The notes under the pieces: model-generated
What the model was told of the DNA's origin: nothing
Database searches by the model: none
The model's input: only the letters and a program-made list of their open reading frames with translations
Assembly: GCA_934101685.1 (NCBI GenBank)
Contig: CAKORZ010000043.1
Coordinates: 1 to 11,368 of the forward strand
Length of the DNA: 11,368 bases
Reading direction: 5' to 3'
DNA from: an uncultured Bacilli bacterium
GTDB taxonomy: Bacteria > Bacillota_I > Bacilli_A > RFN20 > DUOF01
Part shown: one piece after another, positions 1-6,124 of the stretch
How the letters are laid out: the number at the start of each line of letters is the position of its first letter
How positions within the stretch are numbered: the stretch's first letter is position 1
Position numbers and translations under genes: made by a program

Positions 1-523
1 TTATTTCTTCTGATTCAAAATATATGTCAACATTTGTTTCATCTTTAGATTTAATATTAGTTAATTCAGATGGATTTAAATTATCTATTTTTTTTAGTAC
101 TTTAAGATAATTATCTTTGTACTTTTCTTTAAACATATCTAAAATTTTTTCTGAAACAATAGATCCTTCCGTAATAACCTCTATTAATCCATATAAGGAA
201 TATATATATCTAGATATATAATATTTTTCATCAACACTTAAATTTTTAGTTTCATACTCATTTACTAATTTTGAAATAGAGTTTCTAATTTCAAGCATTA
301 TTTTTTCTAAATTATTAGAGTTAAATTCACAAGAATTAATTTTATTGATTACTCTTTCAATATATTGATTTAAATCTTTATTAACAATTCCATCAATTGA
401 CAACATATTAAACCATTGATCATCTTTAACAAACTTTTTTAAATATTCTAAATATTCCAAGTATTCTTTTTTGGATTGCTCAGTAAATTTAAGAATCATA
501 GATTTTTTTGTATAATTGAACAT
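1..523 (-). CDS. Hypothetical protein, N-terminal part (runs off left edge)
   Basis: An open frame of 174 codons reads from an ATG at 521-523 to the window edge without a stop, so the C-terminus is missing. The product starts MFNYTKKSMILKF and is rich in Lys, Glu, Asn, Ile and Leu, with a stretch of repeated Tyr-Leu/Glu residues near position 20 (KKEYLEYLEYLKK). It appears mainly alpha-helical and soluble; I see no signal peptide, membrane segment, cysteine cluster or catalytic motif. The start is supported by a GGGTGAT element a few bases upstream. I do not recognise a family. The gene lies downstream of the protease gene terminator and so is probably transcribed on its own, although no convincing promoter stands out in the 75 bases between. 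Confidence 0.6.
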   Translation of the reverse strand, partial: MFNYTKKSMILKFTEQSKKEYLEYLEYLKKFVKDDQWFNMLSIDGIVNKDLNQYIERVINKINSCEFNSNNLEKIMLEIRNSISKLVNEYETKNLSVDEKYYISRYIYSLYGLIEVITEGSIVSEKILDMFKEKYKDNYLKVLKKIDNLNPSELTNIKSKDETNVDIYFESEEI

Positions 524-597
524 ATTTAATCACCCATTCTATAATTTTAATAAAAAGATAATTAATTTCTTAATTTCATTAATATAATATCATAATT

Positions 598-631
598 AAA
601 AAACTATCCATTTAATAGGATAGTTAAAAAA
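598..631 (-). terminator. Rho-independent terminator of the HtrA-like gene
   Basis: A perfect 8-bp inverted repeat, AACTATCC (602-609) and GGATAGTT (618-625), is separated by an 8-base loop. On the minus strand it is followed by a run of six T (598-603). It begins about 20 bases after the protease stop codon. A-runs flank both sides, so it could also work weakly on the other strand, but no plus-strand gene lies nearby. Confidence 0.8.
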
Positions 632-644
632 TTAAAATTTTTAA

Positions 645-1778
645 TTATTTTAATGTAATTGTATGTTCACTAGCATTTGAGCCACTTAGATTAGTAGTAG
701 TTATTGCTATACTATCACCAGCTAAATATTTATATAATTCAGTAGAAAAATCTGCTAAATTATTTATTTCAACATCATTTATTTTAGAAATTAAAGTAGC
801 TTTAGTAAGAATACCATTACTAGCACCACTACTACTTACACTTTCAATATATATTCCTTTACTTGCAGTTATACCATAACTTTCCCTATCACTTAAAGAC
901 ATTTTCTTTACATCAATAACAGTAATCCCAAGTAATGGTCTAGAATAGCTTCCTTTAGTAGCTAAAGTATTAGCAACTTTAACAAAATGGTTAATAGGAA
1001 TACAGAAGTTAAATGTTTCTACATCATTACCATTACTATCAGACATAATTTTTAAAGTATTAACTCCAACTACCTCTCCATTTTTATTAAATAAAGGTCC
1101 TCCACTATTGCCTGGATTCAAAGAAGCATCTATTTGAATCATATACATAGTTGTGTTAGTTCCATCATTATCATCATCTGCTTCTACTTCAATATTAACA
1201 TTACTAACAATACCACTTGTAATAGTATTTGCATATTCAAGACCTAAAGGACTACCAATTGCAAACACGCTACTACCTGCTTTTACATTTTCACTATTTC
1301 CAATTGAAGCCTTAGCAAAATCTTGATCAGTTCTACTAACTTTCATAATAGCAACATCTTCACTACCATTACTATATGCTAAATTACCATAATATCTATT
1401 TCCATCATAAAAAACTATTTCATAGTAACTTTGACTGTACCCTTTACTAACACTAACAACATGCGCATTAGTATACAAATAAATATAATTATCATCATAA
1501 TCATAAACAAAGCCACTACCACTTCCATATAAACTAGTAACTGTCTTTCCTCTATCATAATAACTTGCATAATTCAAAATAGTAACAACTGATTTCTTGC
1601 AATTTTCATAAGTAGTTACTAAACTTTCATCATTTTCACTAGTAGTATCTAATTTACTAGTAATAGTCGTAGGAACACTCCCCTTATTAGAATTAGAACC
1701 ACTATTAAAATTACTTAAACTACATCCTCCACACACAAGAACTAAACTCAAACTAAGTATACTTATAAACTTTTTCAT
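645..1778 (-). CDS. HtrA/DegP-type trypsin-like serine protease with PDZ domain, predicted lipoprotein
   Basis: The 377-aa protein should act outside the membrane as a quality-control protease or chaperone for misfolded envelope proteins. It begins with a short secretion signal ending in a Cys at residue 19 (CGGC), read as a lipobox with an unusual Cys at -3. A Ser/Asn/Thr-rich linker follows to about residue 55. The trypsin fold carries a complete triad: His106 (TNAHVV), Asp141 (SEDVAIMKV) and Ser225 (NPGNSGGPLF). One PDZ domain occupies about 282-376. Bacterial HtrA proteins of Bacillota are usually held by one transmembrane helix, so lipid anchoring would be a variation. The ATG at 1776-1778 follows a strong AGAAGGAGAT site. 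The gene is 53 bp downstream of the Rossmann protein gene with no strong terminator between, so the two may be co-transcribed. Confidence 0.9.
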   Translation of the reverse strand: MKKFISILSLSLVLVCGGCSLSNFNSGSNSNKGSVPTTITSKLDTTSENDESLVTTYENCKKSVVTILNYASYYDRGKTVTSLYGSGSGFVYDYDDNYIYLYTNAHVVSVSKGYSQSYYEIVFYDGNRYYGNLAYSNGSEDVAIMKVSRTDQDFAKASIGNSENVKAGSSVFAIGSPLGLEYANTITSGIVSNVNIEVEADDDNDGTNTTMYMIQIDASLNPGNSGGPLFNKNGEVVGVNTLKIMSDSNGNDVETFNFCIPINHFVKVANTLATKGSYSRPLLGITVIDVKKMSLSDRESYGITASKGIYIESVSSSGASNGILTKATLISKINDVEINNLADFSTELYKYLAGDSIAITTTNLSGSNASEHTITLK

Positions 1779-1831
1779 AAATATCTCCTTCTTTCAAATA
1801 TTAATATATCCCTAAAACCTTAAATAAAACT

Positions 1832-2692
1832 TTAAGCATCCCATTTTAACTTAGAAATAATGGATTTTTCTATCCAATAAAAATACTTAGTATTATTTTT
1901 CTCTAATTTTTTCATTTTTAAATATAAATTTACTCCATCACTAACATCATGCCATAAATCAACAAAAGCATAATCAAAATTATTATCTCTTTTAGCAAAT
2001 TCAAATGCATCTTCATTAACTATTTTAATTTTATCTTTATGTTCAAATTTAGGCAAAATAACTTTACTAAATAACTCTATAACATTCTTATCTCTCTCAA
2101 CTACAGTAATACTTTTAACATCATCTTTTAAACTAGCCATATATGCAAAATAACCAAGCCCTAATCCTAGTGTTACAACATTACCACTAACACTATCGAT
2201 TACTCCTTGCATTGTATTAATTTCATTTGGAGTAATCATCATCCATTCATTATTATTCTCTAAAACTGCTAGATACTTAAACTCTTCTTTGAAATATCCA
2301 ACACAAGGGATTTCTATATCACCATTAATAATTAAATCATTATAAATAAAAGCTTCATATGGTTTATAAGACTCATATTTTATCTCCCAATTATTAAATT
2401 TAGTCCCTTCTACTAAAATATTTTTATAATATGGATTGTTAGTATAATCACTAATATTTAATCTTTTAATACTCTTTCTAAAATAATTATTAATTAAATA
2501 TTTATCATCTTCCTTACAATCATCTAACCCACATGCACTACAAAATAACACAAAAAAAGCTTCTTCTTCACTAATATTACAAGAAGAAACTAATTCATTA
2601 ATCATATCTTTATTTATAAAATCAGGATGATTAATTAAATAATACGCAATCATTCCTATAACTTCAAAATTATTCTCTTTAACACTATTCAT
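1832..2692 (-). CDS. Spermidine-synthase-like class I Rossmann (SAM-dependent methyltransferase fold) protein, substrate unknown
   Basis: This 286-aa protein (start chosen at 2692) carries a Rossmann nucleotide-binding core in its C-terminal half. In numbering from the upstream ATG at 2707, motif I is VVTLGLGLGYF (177-187), the acidic ribose-binding residue is in VVERD (Glu204), an ED pair lies at 232-233 and FDYAFVDLWHD spans 244-254. The order resembles spermidine synthase and related SAM-binding enzymes, but I cannot see a polyamine-type active site with confidence. The N-terminal half (about 170 residues, with four Cys between 43 and 64) has no recognised domain. From memory, close relatives with the PNEINTM, GLGLGYFAYM and DLWHDVSDG motifs are widespread in Clostridia as uncharacterised proteins. 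The reaction is unknown. It follows the SleB-like gene by 64 bp. Confidence 0.75.
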   Translation of the reverse strand: MNSVKENNFEVIGMIAYYLINHPDFINKDMINELVSSCNISEEEAFFVLFCSACGLDDCKEDDKYLINNYFRKSIKRLNISDYTNNPYYKNILVEGTKFNNWEIKYESYKPYEAFIYNDLIINGDIEIPCVGYFKEEFKYLAVLENNNEWMMITPNEINTMQGVIDSVSGNVVTLGLGLGYFAYMASLKDDVKSITVVERDKNVIELFSKVILPKFEHKDKIKIVNEDAFEFAKRDNNFDYAFVDLWHDVSDGVNLYLKMKKLEKNNTKYFYWIEKSIISKLKWDA

Positions 2693-2696
2693 ACTT

Positions 2697-2704
2697 ATCA
2701 TCCT
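2697..2704 (-). promoter_or_regulatory. Ribosome binding site fixing the start at 2692
   Basis: AGGATGAT on the minus strand ends about 4 to 8 bases before the ATG at 2690-2692. The in-frame ATG at 2705-2707 has only AT-rich sequence before it, and the ATG at 2699-2701 lies inside this site. The third ATG is therefore the likely start, shortening the protein by five residues. Confidence 0.6.
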
Positions 2705-2756
2705 CATGATAAATATATATCTTAAATAAAATAATTTCTATAAATTTAGTTAAATT

Positions 2757-3179
2757 TTACAACCCACACCCATCTAACTTATCTGGATCATAAAAACAAT
2801 GATTTTTATATTTACCTGCTAATTCGCCCCAAAACCTATCTTTACAAGGATTTCCTTTTCCTGGATTTTGAAAATATAAAGCATTATATGCAGGTTCTGC
2901 TCTCCAATATTTAATATTTTTTTTAGCAAGTTCTTTTATTTTACTATTAACAGGTGCATTAAATAGTTTTGTATTAACCCCTAAAAAGTTACCTGGTTGA
3001 TATACCATTTTTTGAATTGAAGTAATAGCTTTAAAAGGATTACATTTATAAACAACCCTATTAATACCTACATTACCTACAAGTAACATTCCAAAGTTTC
3101 CTTCACCCAAAGCTTCACTTTTCATTAATCTAGCTAAAGTCTCTATATCTTTAGTATTATGCTTAACTCTATTTCCCAT
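2757..3179 (-). CDS. SleB/CwlJ-family cell wall hydrolase (Hydrolase_2 type)
   Basis: The 140-aa product matches the SleB/CwlJ spore-cortex hydrolase fold, lytic enzymes acting on peptidoglycan. Visible landmarks from the chosen start are LARLMKSEALGEG (16-27), with the presumed catalytic Glu22, the VGNVGINRV segment (34-42), EPAYNALYFQNP (95-106) and KNHCFYDP (125-132). There is no signal peptide and no peptidoglycan-binding domain. Its size is close to that of CwlJ (about 142 aa), which also lacks a signal peptide, rather than the longer exported SleB. A longer reading from an ATG at 3216-3218 would begin inside the nrdG terminator hairpin and lacks a ribosome site, so the GAGGTG-preceded ATG at 3177-3179 is preferred. 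Sporulation cannot be concluded from this one gene, since such hydrolases also occur in non-sporing bacteria and phages. Confidence 0.85.
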   Translation of the reverse strand: MGNRVKHNTKDIETLARLMKSEALGEGNFGMLLVGNVGINRVVYKCNPFKAITSIQKMVYQPGNFLGVNTKLFNAPVNSKIKELAKKNIKYWRAEPAYNALYFQNPGKGNPCKDRFWGELAGKYKNHCFYDPDKLDGCGL

Positions 3180-3185
3180 AAAGAA

Positions 3186-3191
3186 CACCTC
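3186..3191 (-). promoter_or_regulatory. Ribosome binding site fixing the SleB-like start at 3179
   Basis: GAGGTG on the minus strand lies six bases before the ATG at 3177-3179. It decides against the in-frame ATG at 3216-3218, which falls in the terminator hairpin just upstream. Confidence 0.7.
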
Positions 3192-3204
3192 ATAGTAATA
3201 TATG

Positions 3205-3230
3205 AAAAAAAGACACATTTGTGCCTTTTT
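3205..3230 (-). terminator. Rho-independent terminator after nrdG
   Basis: Directly after the nrdG stop codon, the minus strand reads AAAAAGGCAC, a 4-base loop (3217-3220), then a matching arm GTGTCTTTTTTT with one G-U pair, ending in seven T (3205-3211). The A-rich left arm makes it likely to work in both directions. It separates nrdG from the SleB-like gene, leaving little room for a separate promoter of the latter. Confidence 0.8.
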
Positions 3231-3231
3231 A

Positions 3232-3753
3232 TTATATATCTAGAAGTACTACTTCCTTTTTTTCAAGTGATTTAGGTAAATCGATTAATCTTTGATTACT
3301 ACTTCCTCTAAACTTAATAGATAAATCTTTCTTTTCTATCATAAATTTACCATCCACTAATACATCAAAATACTTAACAAGTTCTCTAGTAGTTTCCCAC
3401 TCTTCCATCATTTTCATAATTTGTTCAAAAGTAAAGCCACTATAACACCAAATAGTTTTATTAGGATATAACTCTTTAACTTTTTTAACTAATGGTAAAA
3501 TACCTTTTTGATTAACAAGTTCCATAGGTTCTCCTCCTAAAAGAGTAAGACCTTTAATATAATCAGGTTTAAGCATATCTATAATTTTATTCATTTCATT
3601 ATCTGTAAATTCTTCACCATAGTTGAAATCCCATGCTTCTTGATTAAAACACTCTTTACAATGATGATTACAGCCACTAACAAATAGCGATACTCTAACT
3701 CCCACGCCATTTGCTATATCAAAATTTTTAATTGAAGCAAAATGCATTGTCAT
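3232..3753 (-). CDS. nrdG: Anaerobic ribonucleoside-triphosphate reductase activating protein (radical SAM)
   Basis: NrdG is the radical-SAM activase that generates the glycyl radical on NrdD, using a [4Fe-4S] cluster and S-adenosylmethionine in the cytoplasm. The 173-aa length is normal for the family. The N-terminus shows the NrdG signature DIANGVGVRVSLFVSGC, followed by the cluster motif CX3CX2C at Cys28, Cys32 and Cys35, and then LLGGEPM (72-78), the glycine-rich SAM-binding segment. It lies downstream of nrdD on the same strand with a 103-bp gap, so co-transcription is likely. The ATG at 3751-3753 is directly preceded by an in-frame TAG, so no longer start is possible. However, no good Shine-Dalgarno sequence lies at normal distance; the nearest AAAGGG is about 20 bases upstream. 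Confidence 0.95.
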   Translation of the reverse strand: MTMHFASIKNFDIANGVGVRVSLFVSGCNHHCKECFNQEAWDFNYGEEFTDNEMNKIIDMLKPDYIKGLTLLGGEPMELVNQKGILPLVKKVKELYPNKTIWCYSGFTFEQIMKMMEEWETTRELVKYFDVLVDGKFMIEKKDLSIKFRGSSNQRLIDLPKSLEKKEVVLLDI

Positions 3754-3856
3754 CTACTAATACACAATAATCAACCCTTTATGTGTACATTTCCTTTCAT
3801 AAAATTAGATATATTGGAGATTGAACATGTATTTAAAATACATCCAAAAAATAATA
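3754..3856 (-). other. nrdD-nrdG intergenic segment with inverted repeats
   Basis: The 103-base gap holds a perfect 8-bp inverted repeat around one base (ATGTATTT/AAATACAT, about 3828-3844) shortly after the nrdD stop. Nearer nrdG is a 6-bp inverted repeat TACACA/TGTGTA (about 3761-3787) whose loop contains AAAGGG, the only purine-rich element near the nrdG start. Neither is followed by a clear T-run on the minus strand, so I do not call a terminator. They may shape mRNA processing or the ratio of NrdD to NrdG. That is inference. Confidence 0.35.
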
Positions 3857-5983
3857 CTATAAATGAGTAACTCTTAATTTGATTTCTTTAGTTTTACCTG
3901 CATTCCAGAAGTTTTCTCCAAGATAACCGCAAGTACGTCTAGTAACATTCATCTTATCATGATCCTTGTTACCACAATTTGGACATTCCCATTCATTTTT
4001 ATCATTAATTGTAATTTCACCTGTAAAACCACATACATGACAATAATCAGATTTAGTATTAAATTCAGCATATTGAATATTATCATAAATAAATTTAACA
4101 ATATCCTCTAAAGCATCTAAGTTCTTTGTCATATTAGGTATTTCAATATATGAAATTGCTCCTCCTGATGATATTGCTTGGAATTCACTTTCAAATGATA
4201 GTTTAGAGAAAGCATCAATATGTTCTCTAACATCAACATGATATGAATTAGTATAGAATCCCTTATCAGTAATATCTTTTATATCACCATATTTTTCTTT
4301 ATCTATTCTTGCAAATCTATAACACAAACTTTCTGCTGGAGTTCCATATAAAGCAAAGCCAAGTCCTGTTTCTGCCTTCCACTTATCAGTAGCCTCTCTA
4401 AGTTTTTTCATTACTCTAACAGCGAATTCATGACCAACACTATCAGTATGACTAACACCTTTCATAAGTTTAGTTACTTCATATAAGCCAATATAACCTA
4501 ATGATAATGTTGAATAACCATTTTTTAATAATTCATCAATAGTTTCTCCATGTTTAAGTCTAGCAATACCACCATACATCCAGTGTATTGGGCTAACATC
4601 TGCAGTTGTACCAAGTAATGCATAGTGTCTACACATTAAAGCTTCCTTGCATAACTCTAATCTTTCATCCAATAGTTTCCAGAATGTATCTTCATCACCA
4701 TTTGCAATAATACCAATTTGAGGTAAGTTAATACTAACTACACCTTGATTGAATCTTCCATCAAACTTATAATTTCCATCTTTATCTTTCCAAGGTGATA
4801 AGAAACTACGACAGCCCATAGGACTAAATACATTACCTTCATAGTTTTCTTTCATCTTTTTAGCGCTTATATAATCAGGATATAATCTTTTAGCACTACA
4901 CTTAACTGCTTCTTTAGTTAAATAATCATACTTACCACCAGTTAAATTATTATGTTCATGTAATACATATACTAATTTAGGAAAAGCTGGAGTAATATAA
5001 ACACCTTGTTCATTTTTAATTCCTTCATATCTTTGTCTAATTATTTCTTCAATAATCATAGCGTTTTCTTCGATATAAGGATCATCTTCTTCAAGATTTA
5101 AAAACAAAGTAACAAATGGAGATTGGCCATTCGTAGTCATTAAAGTATTAATTTGATATTGAATAGTTTGAACTCCAGATTTAAGCTCTTCTTTTAATCT
5201 TTTAGCAACTAATTTTTCAATTACATCTTCACTAACTTCATCACAACAAGTTTCTCTAATCTCTTTTTCAAACTTTTCTTTACTCTTACGTAAATATTTA
5301 CCTAAGTGTTTAATTTCTACTGATTGACCACCATATTGCCCACTAGCAATTGCAGCAATAATTTGAGTCATTACTGTACATGCTACTTGGAAACTTTTAG
5401 GAGATTCAACAAGTTTCTTATTCATAACTGTACCATTATCTAACATATCTTTAATATTAATTAAGCAACAGTTAAATATTGGTTGTAAAAAGTAATCCAT
5501 ATCATGGAAGTGTAAAATACCATCTTCATGAGCCTTACTAATCTTTTCAGGTAAAAGCATTCTCTTAGTTAAATCTTTACTAACTTCTCCTGCTATTAAA
5601 TCTCTTTGAGTAGAAGCAACAACTGCATTCTTATTAGAATTTTCTTCCATCAAATCTTTATTTGTTTTCTTTATTAAACCAAGTATTGATTCATCAGTAG
5701 TATTTTTCTTTCTAACTAATGATCTAGTGTAACGATAAACAATATATTCCTTAGCTAACTCAAATTTTCCAATTTCCATTAACTTAACTTCAATAATATC
5801 TTGAATGTCTTCTACTAATATTCTTTTTTTATTAAGTCCTTCTATCTCTTTAACGATATCTAAAATTTGTTCTTCGTTAGCTCTTTCTTTTACACTAACC
5901 TCATTATTAGCTTTGTTAATCGCAGAAATAATTTTCTCCCTATCATACTCTACAATTGACCCATTTCTTTTAACTACTTTCAT
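3857..5983 (-). CDS. nrdD: Anaerobic ribonucleoside-triphosphate reductase (class III, glycyl radical)
   Basis: NrdD reduces ribonucleoside triphosphates to deoxy forms without oxygen, using a glycyl radical installed by NrdG and normally formate as reductant. The 708-aa chain is full length. An ATP-cone allosteric domain occupies about residues 3-90 (VKRNGSIVEYDREKI). The catalytic barrel includes FNCCLIN (Cys172/173) and the SPMGCRSFLSPW loop (Cys391), matching the conserved active-site cysteines of the family. A zinc site near the C-terminus is formed by Cys648, Cys651, Cys667 and Cys670. The glycyl radical motif RRTCGYLGENFWNAGK places the radical on Gly686, and the protein ends RVTHL. 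The start at 5981-5983 follows a strong GGGGAGGA site. The promoter faces a divergent Crp/Fnr-type gene whose product probably controls it. Confidence 0.97.
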   Translation of the reverse strand: MKVVKRNGSIVEYDREKIISAINKANNEVSVKERANEEQILDIVKEIEGLNKKRILVEDIQDIIEVKLMEIGKFELAKEYIVYRYTRSLVRKKNTTDESILGLIKKTNKDLMEENSNKNAVVASTQRDLIAGEVSKDLTKRMLLPEKISKAHEDGILHFHDMDYFLQPIFNCCLINIKDMLDNGTVMNKKLVESPKSFQVACTVMTQIIAAIASGQYGGQSVEIKHLGKYLRKSKEKFEKEIRETCCDEVSEDVIEKLVAKRLKEELKSGVQTIQYQINTLMTTNGQSPFVTLFLNLEEDDPYIEENAMIIEEIIRQRYEGIKNEQGVYITPAFPKLVYVLHEHNNLTGGKYDYLTKEAVKCSAKRLYPDYISAKKMKENYEGNVFSPMGCRSFLSPWKDKDGNYKFDGRFNQGVVSINLPQIGIIANGDEDTFWKLLDERLELCKEALMCRHYALLGTTADVSPIHWMYGGIARLKHGETIDELLKNGYSTLSLGYIGLYEVTKLMKGVSHTDSVGHEFAVRVMKKLREATDKWKAETGLGFALYGTPAESLCYRFARIDKEKYGDIKDITDKGFYTNSYHVDVREHIDAFSKLSFESEFQAISSGGAISYIEIPNMTKNLDALEDIVKFIYDNIQYAEFNTKSDYCHVCGFTGEITINDKNEWECPNCGNKDHDKMNVTRRTCGYLGENFWNAGKTKEIKLRVTHL

Positions 5984-6018
5984 AATTATATCCTCCCCAG
6001 AATTAAATCACTGGATAC

Positions 6019-6027
6019 ATAATAACA
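6019..6027 (-). promoter_or_regulatory. Extended -10 promoter of nrdD
   Basis: On the minus strand TGT-TATTAT gives an extended -10 element (TGn plus five of six consensus bases at 6019-6024). At the usual 17-base distance the sequence is CAAAAT, so no -35 box is present. Transcription would start near 6012, leaving a leader of about 28 bases that includes the GGGGAGGA ribosome site. Lack of a -35 box suggests dependence on an activator. Confidence 0.55.
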
Positions 6028-6043
6028 CCATATAAAATATTAT

Positions 6044-6063
6044 TTTGTTGTATTTGCAACAAA
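6044..6063. promoter_or_regulatory. Crp/Fnr-type operator, site 1
   Basis: A perfect inverted repeat TTTGTTG-N6-CAACAAA has the half-site spacing of Crp-family operators (TGTGA-N6-TCACA pattern). Its centre (6053.5) falls 41.5 bases upstream of the start predicted from the nrdD -10 element, the class II activation position. The adjacent divergent gene encodes a Crp/Fnr-family protein, the obvious candidate to bind here. Confidence 0.6.
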
Positions 6064-6064
6064 T

Positions 6065-6091
6065 AACAAAAAAAGTTGTTTTTTTTAACAA
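6065..6091. promoter_or_regulatory. Overlapping TTGTT/AACAA inverted repeats, possible second operator
   Basis: AACAA (6065-6069), TTGTT (6076-6080) and AACAA (6087-6091) form two overlapping inverted repeats, each with a 6-base spacer. TTGTT-N6-AACAA centred at 6083.5 lies 30 bp, about three helical turns, from site 1. It is close upstream of the regulator gene and could serve autoregulation. The A- and T-runs between the arms make chance matches more likely here, so this is less certain than site 1. Confidence 0.4.
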
Positions 6092-6124
6092 TTTATGACA
6101 AACTAATATCAAGGTGATTATTTC

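Noticed and set aside
1819..1836. CTTAAA-N6-TTTAAG inverted repeat over the stop codon of the Rossmann protein gene, as a terminator
   Set aside because: The stem is all weak pairs except one and no T-run follows on the minus strand.
5987..6017. Possible hairpin TATCC/GGATA hiding the nrdD ribosome site
   Set aside because: With the predicted transcription start near 6012 the left arm lies upstream of the RNA, so the structure would not exist in the transcript. The competing CCAG/CTGG stem is only 4 bp.
5805..6035. Plus-strand open frame of 76 codons opposite the start of nrdD
   Set aside because: It lies antisense to the well-supported nrdD N-terminus and its promoter, has no ribosome site and looks like a composition shadow.
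5984..6124. NrdR box upstream of nrdD
   Set aside because: No 16-base ACACWATATWTWGTGT-like repeat is present; the nearest match, ACACCATATA, lacks the second arm.
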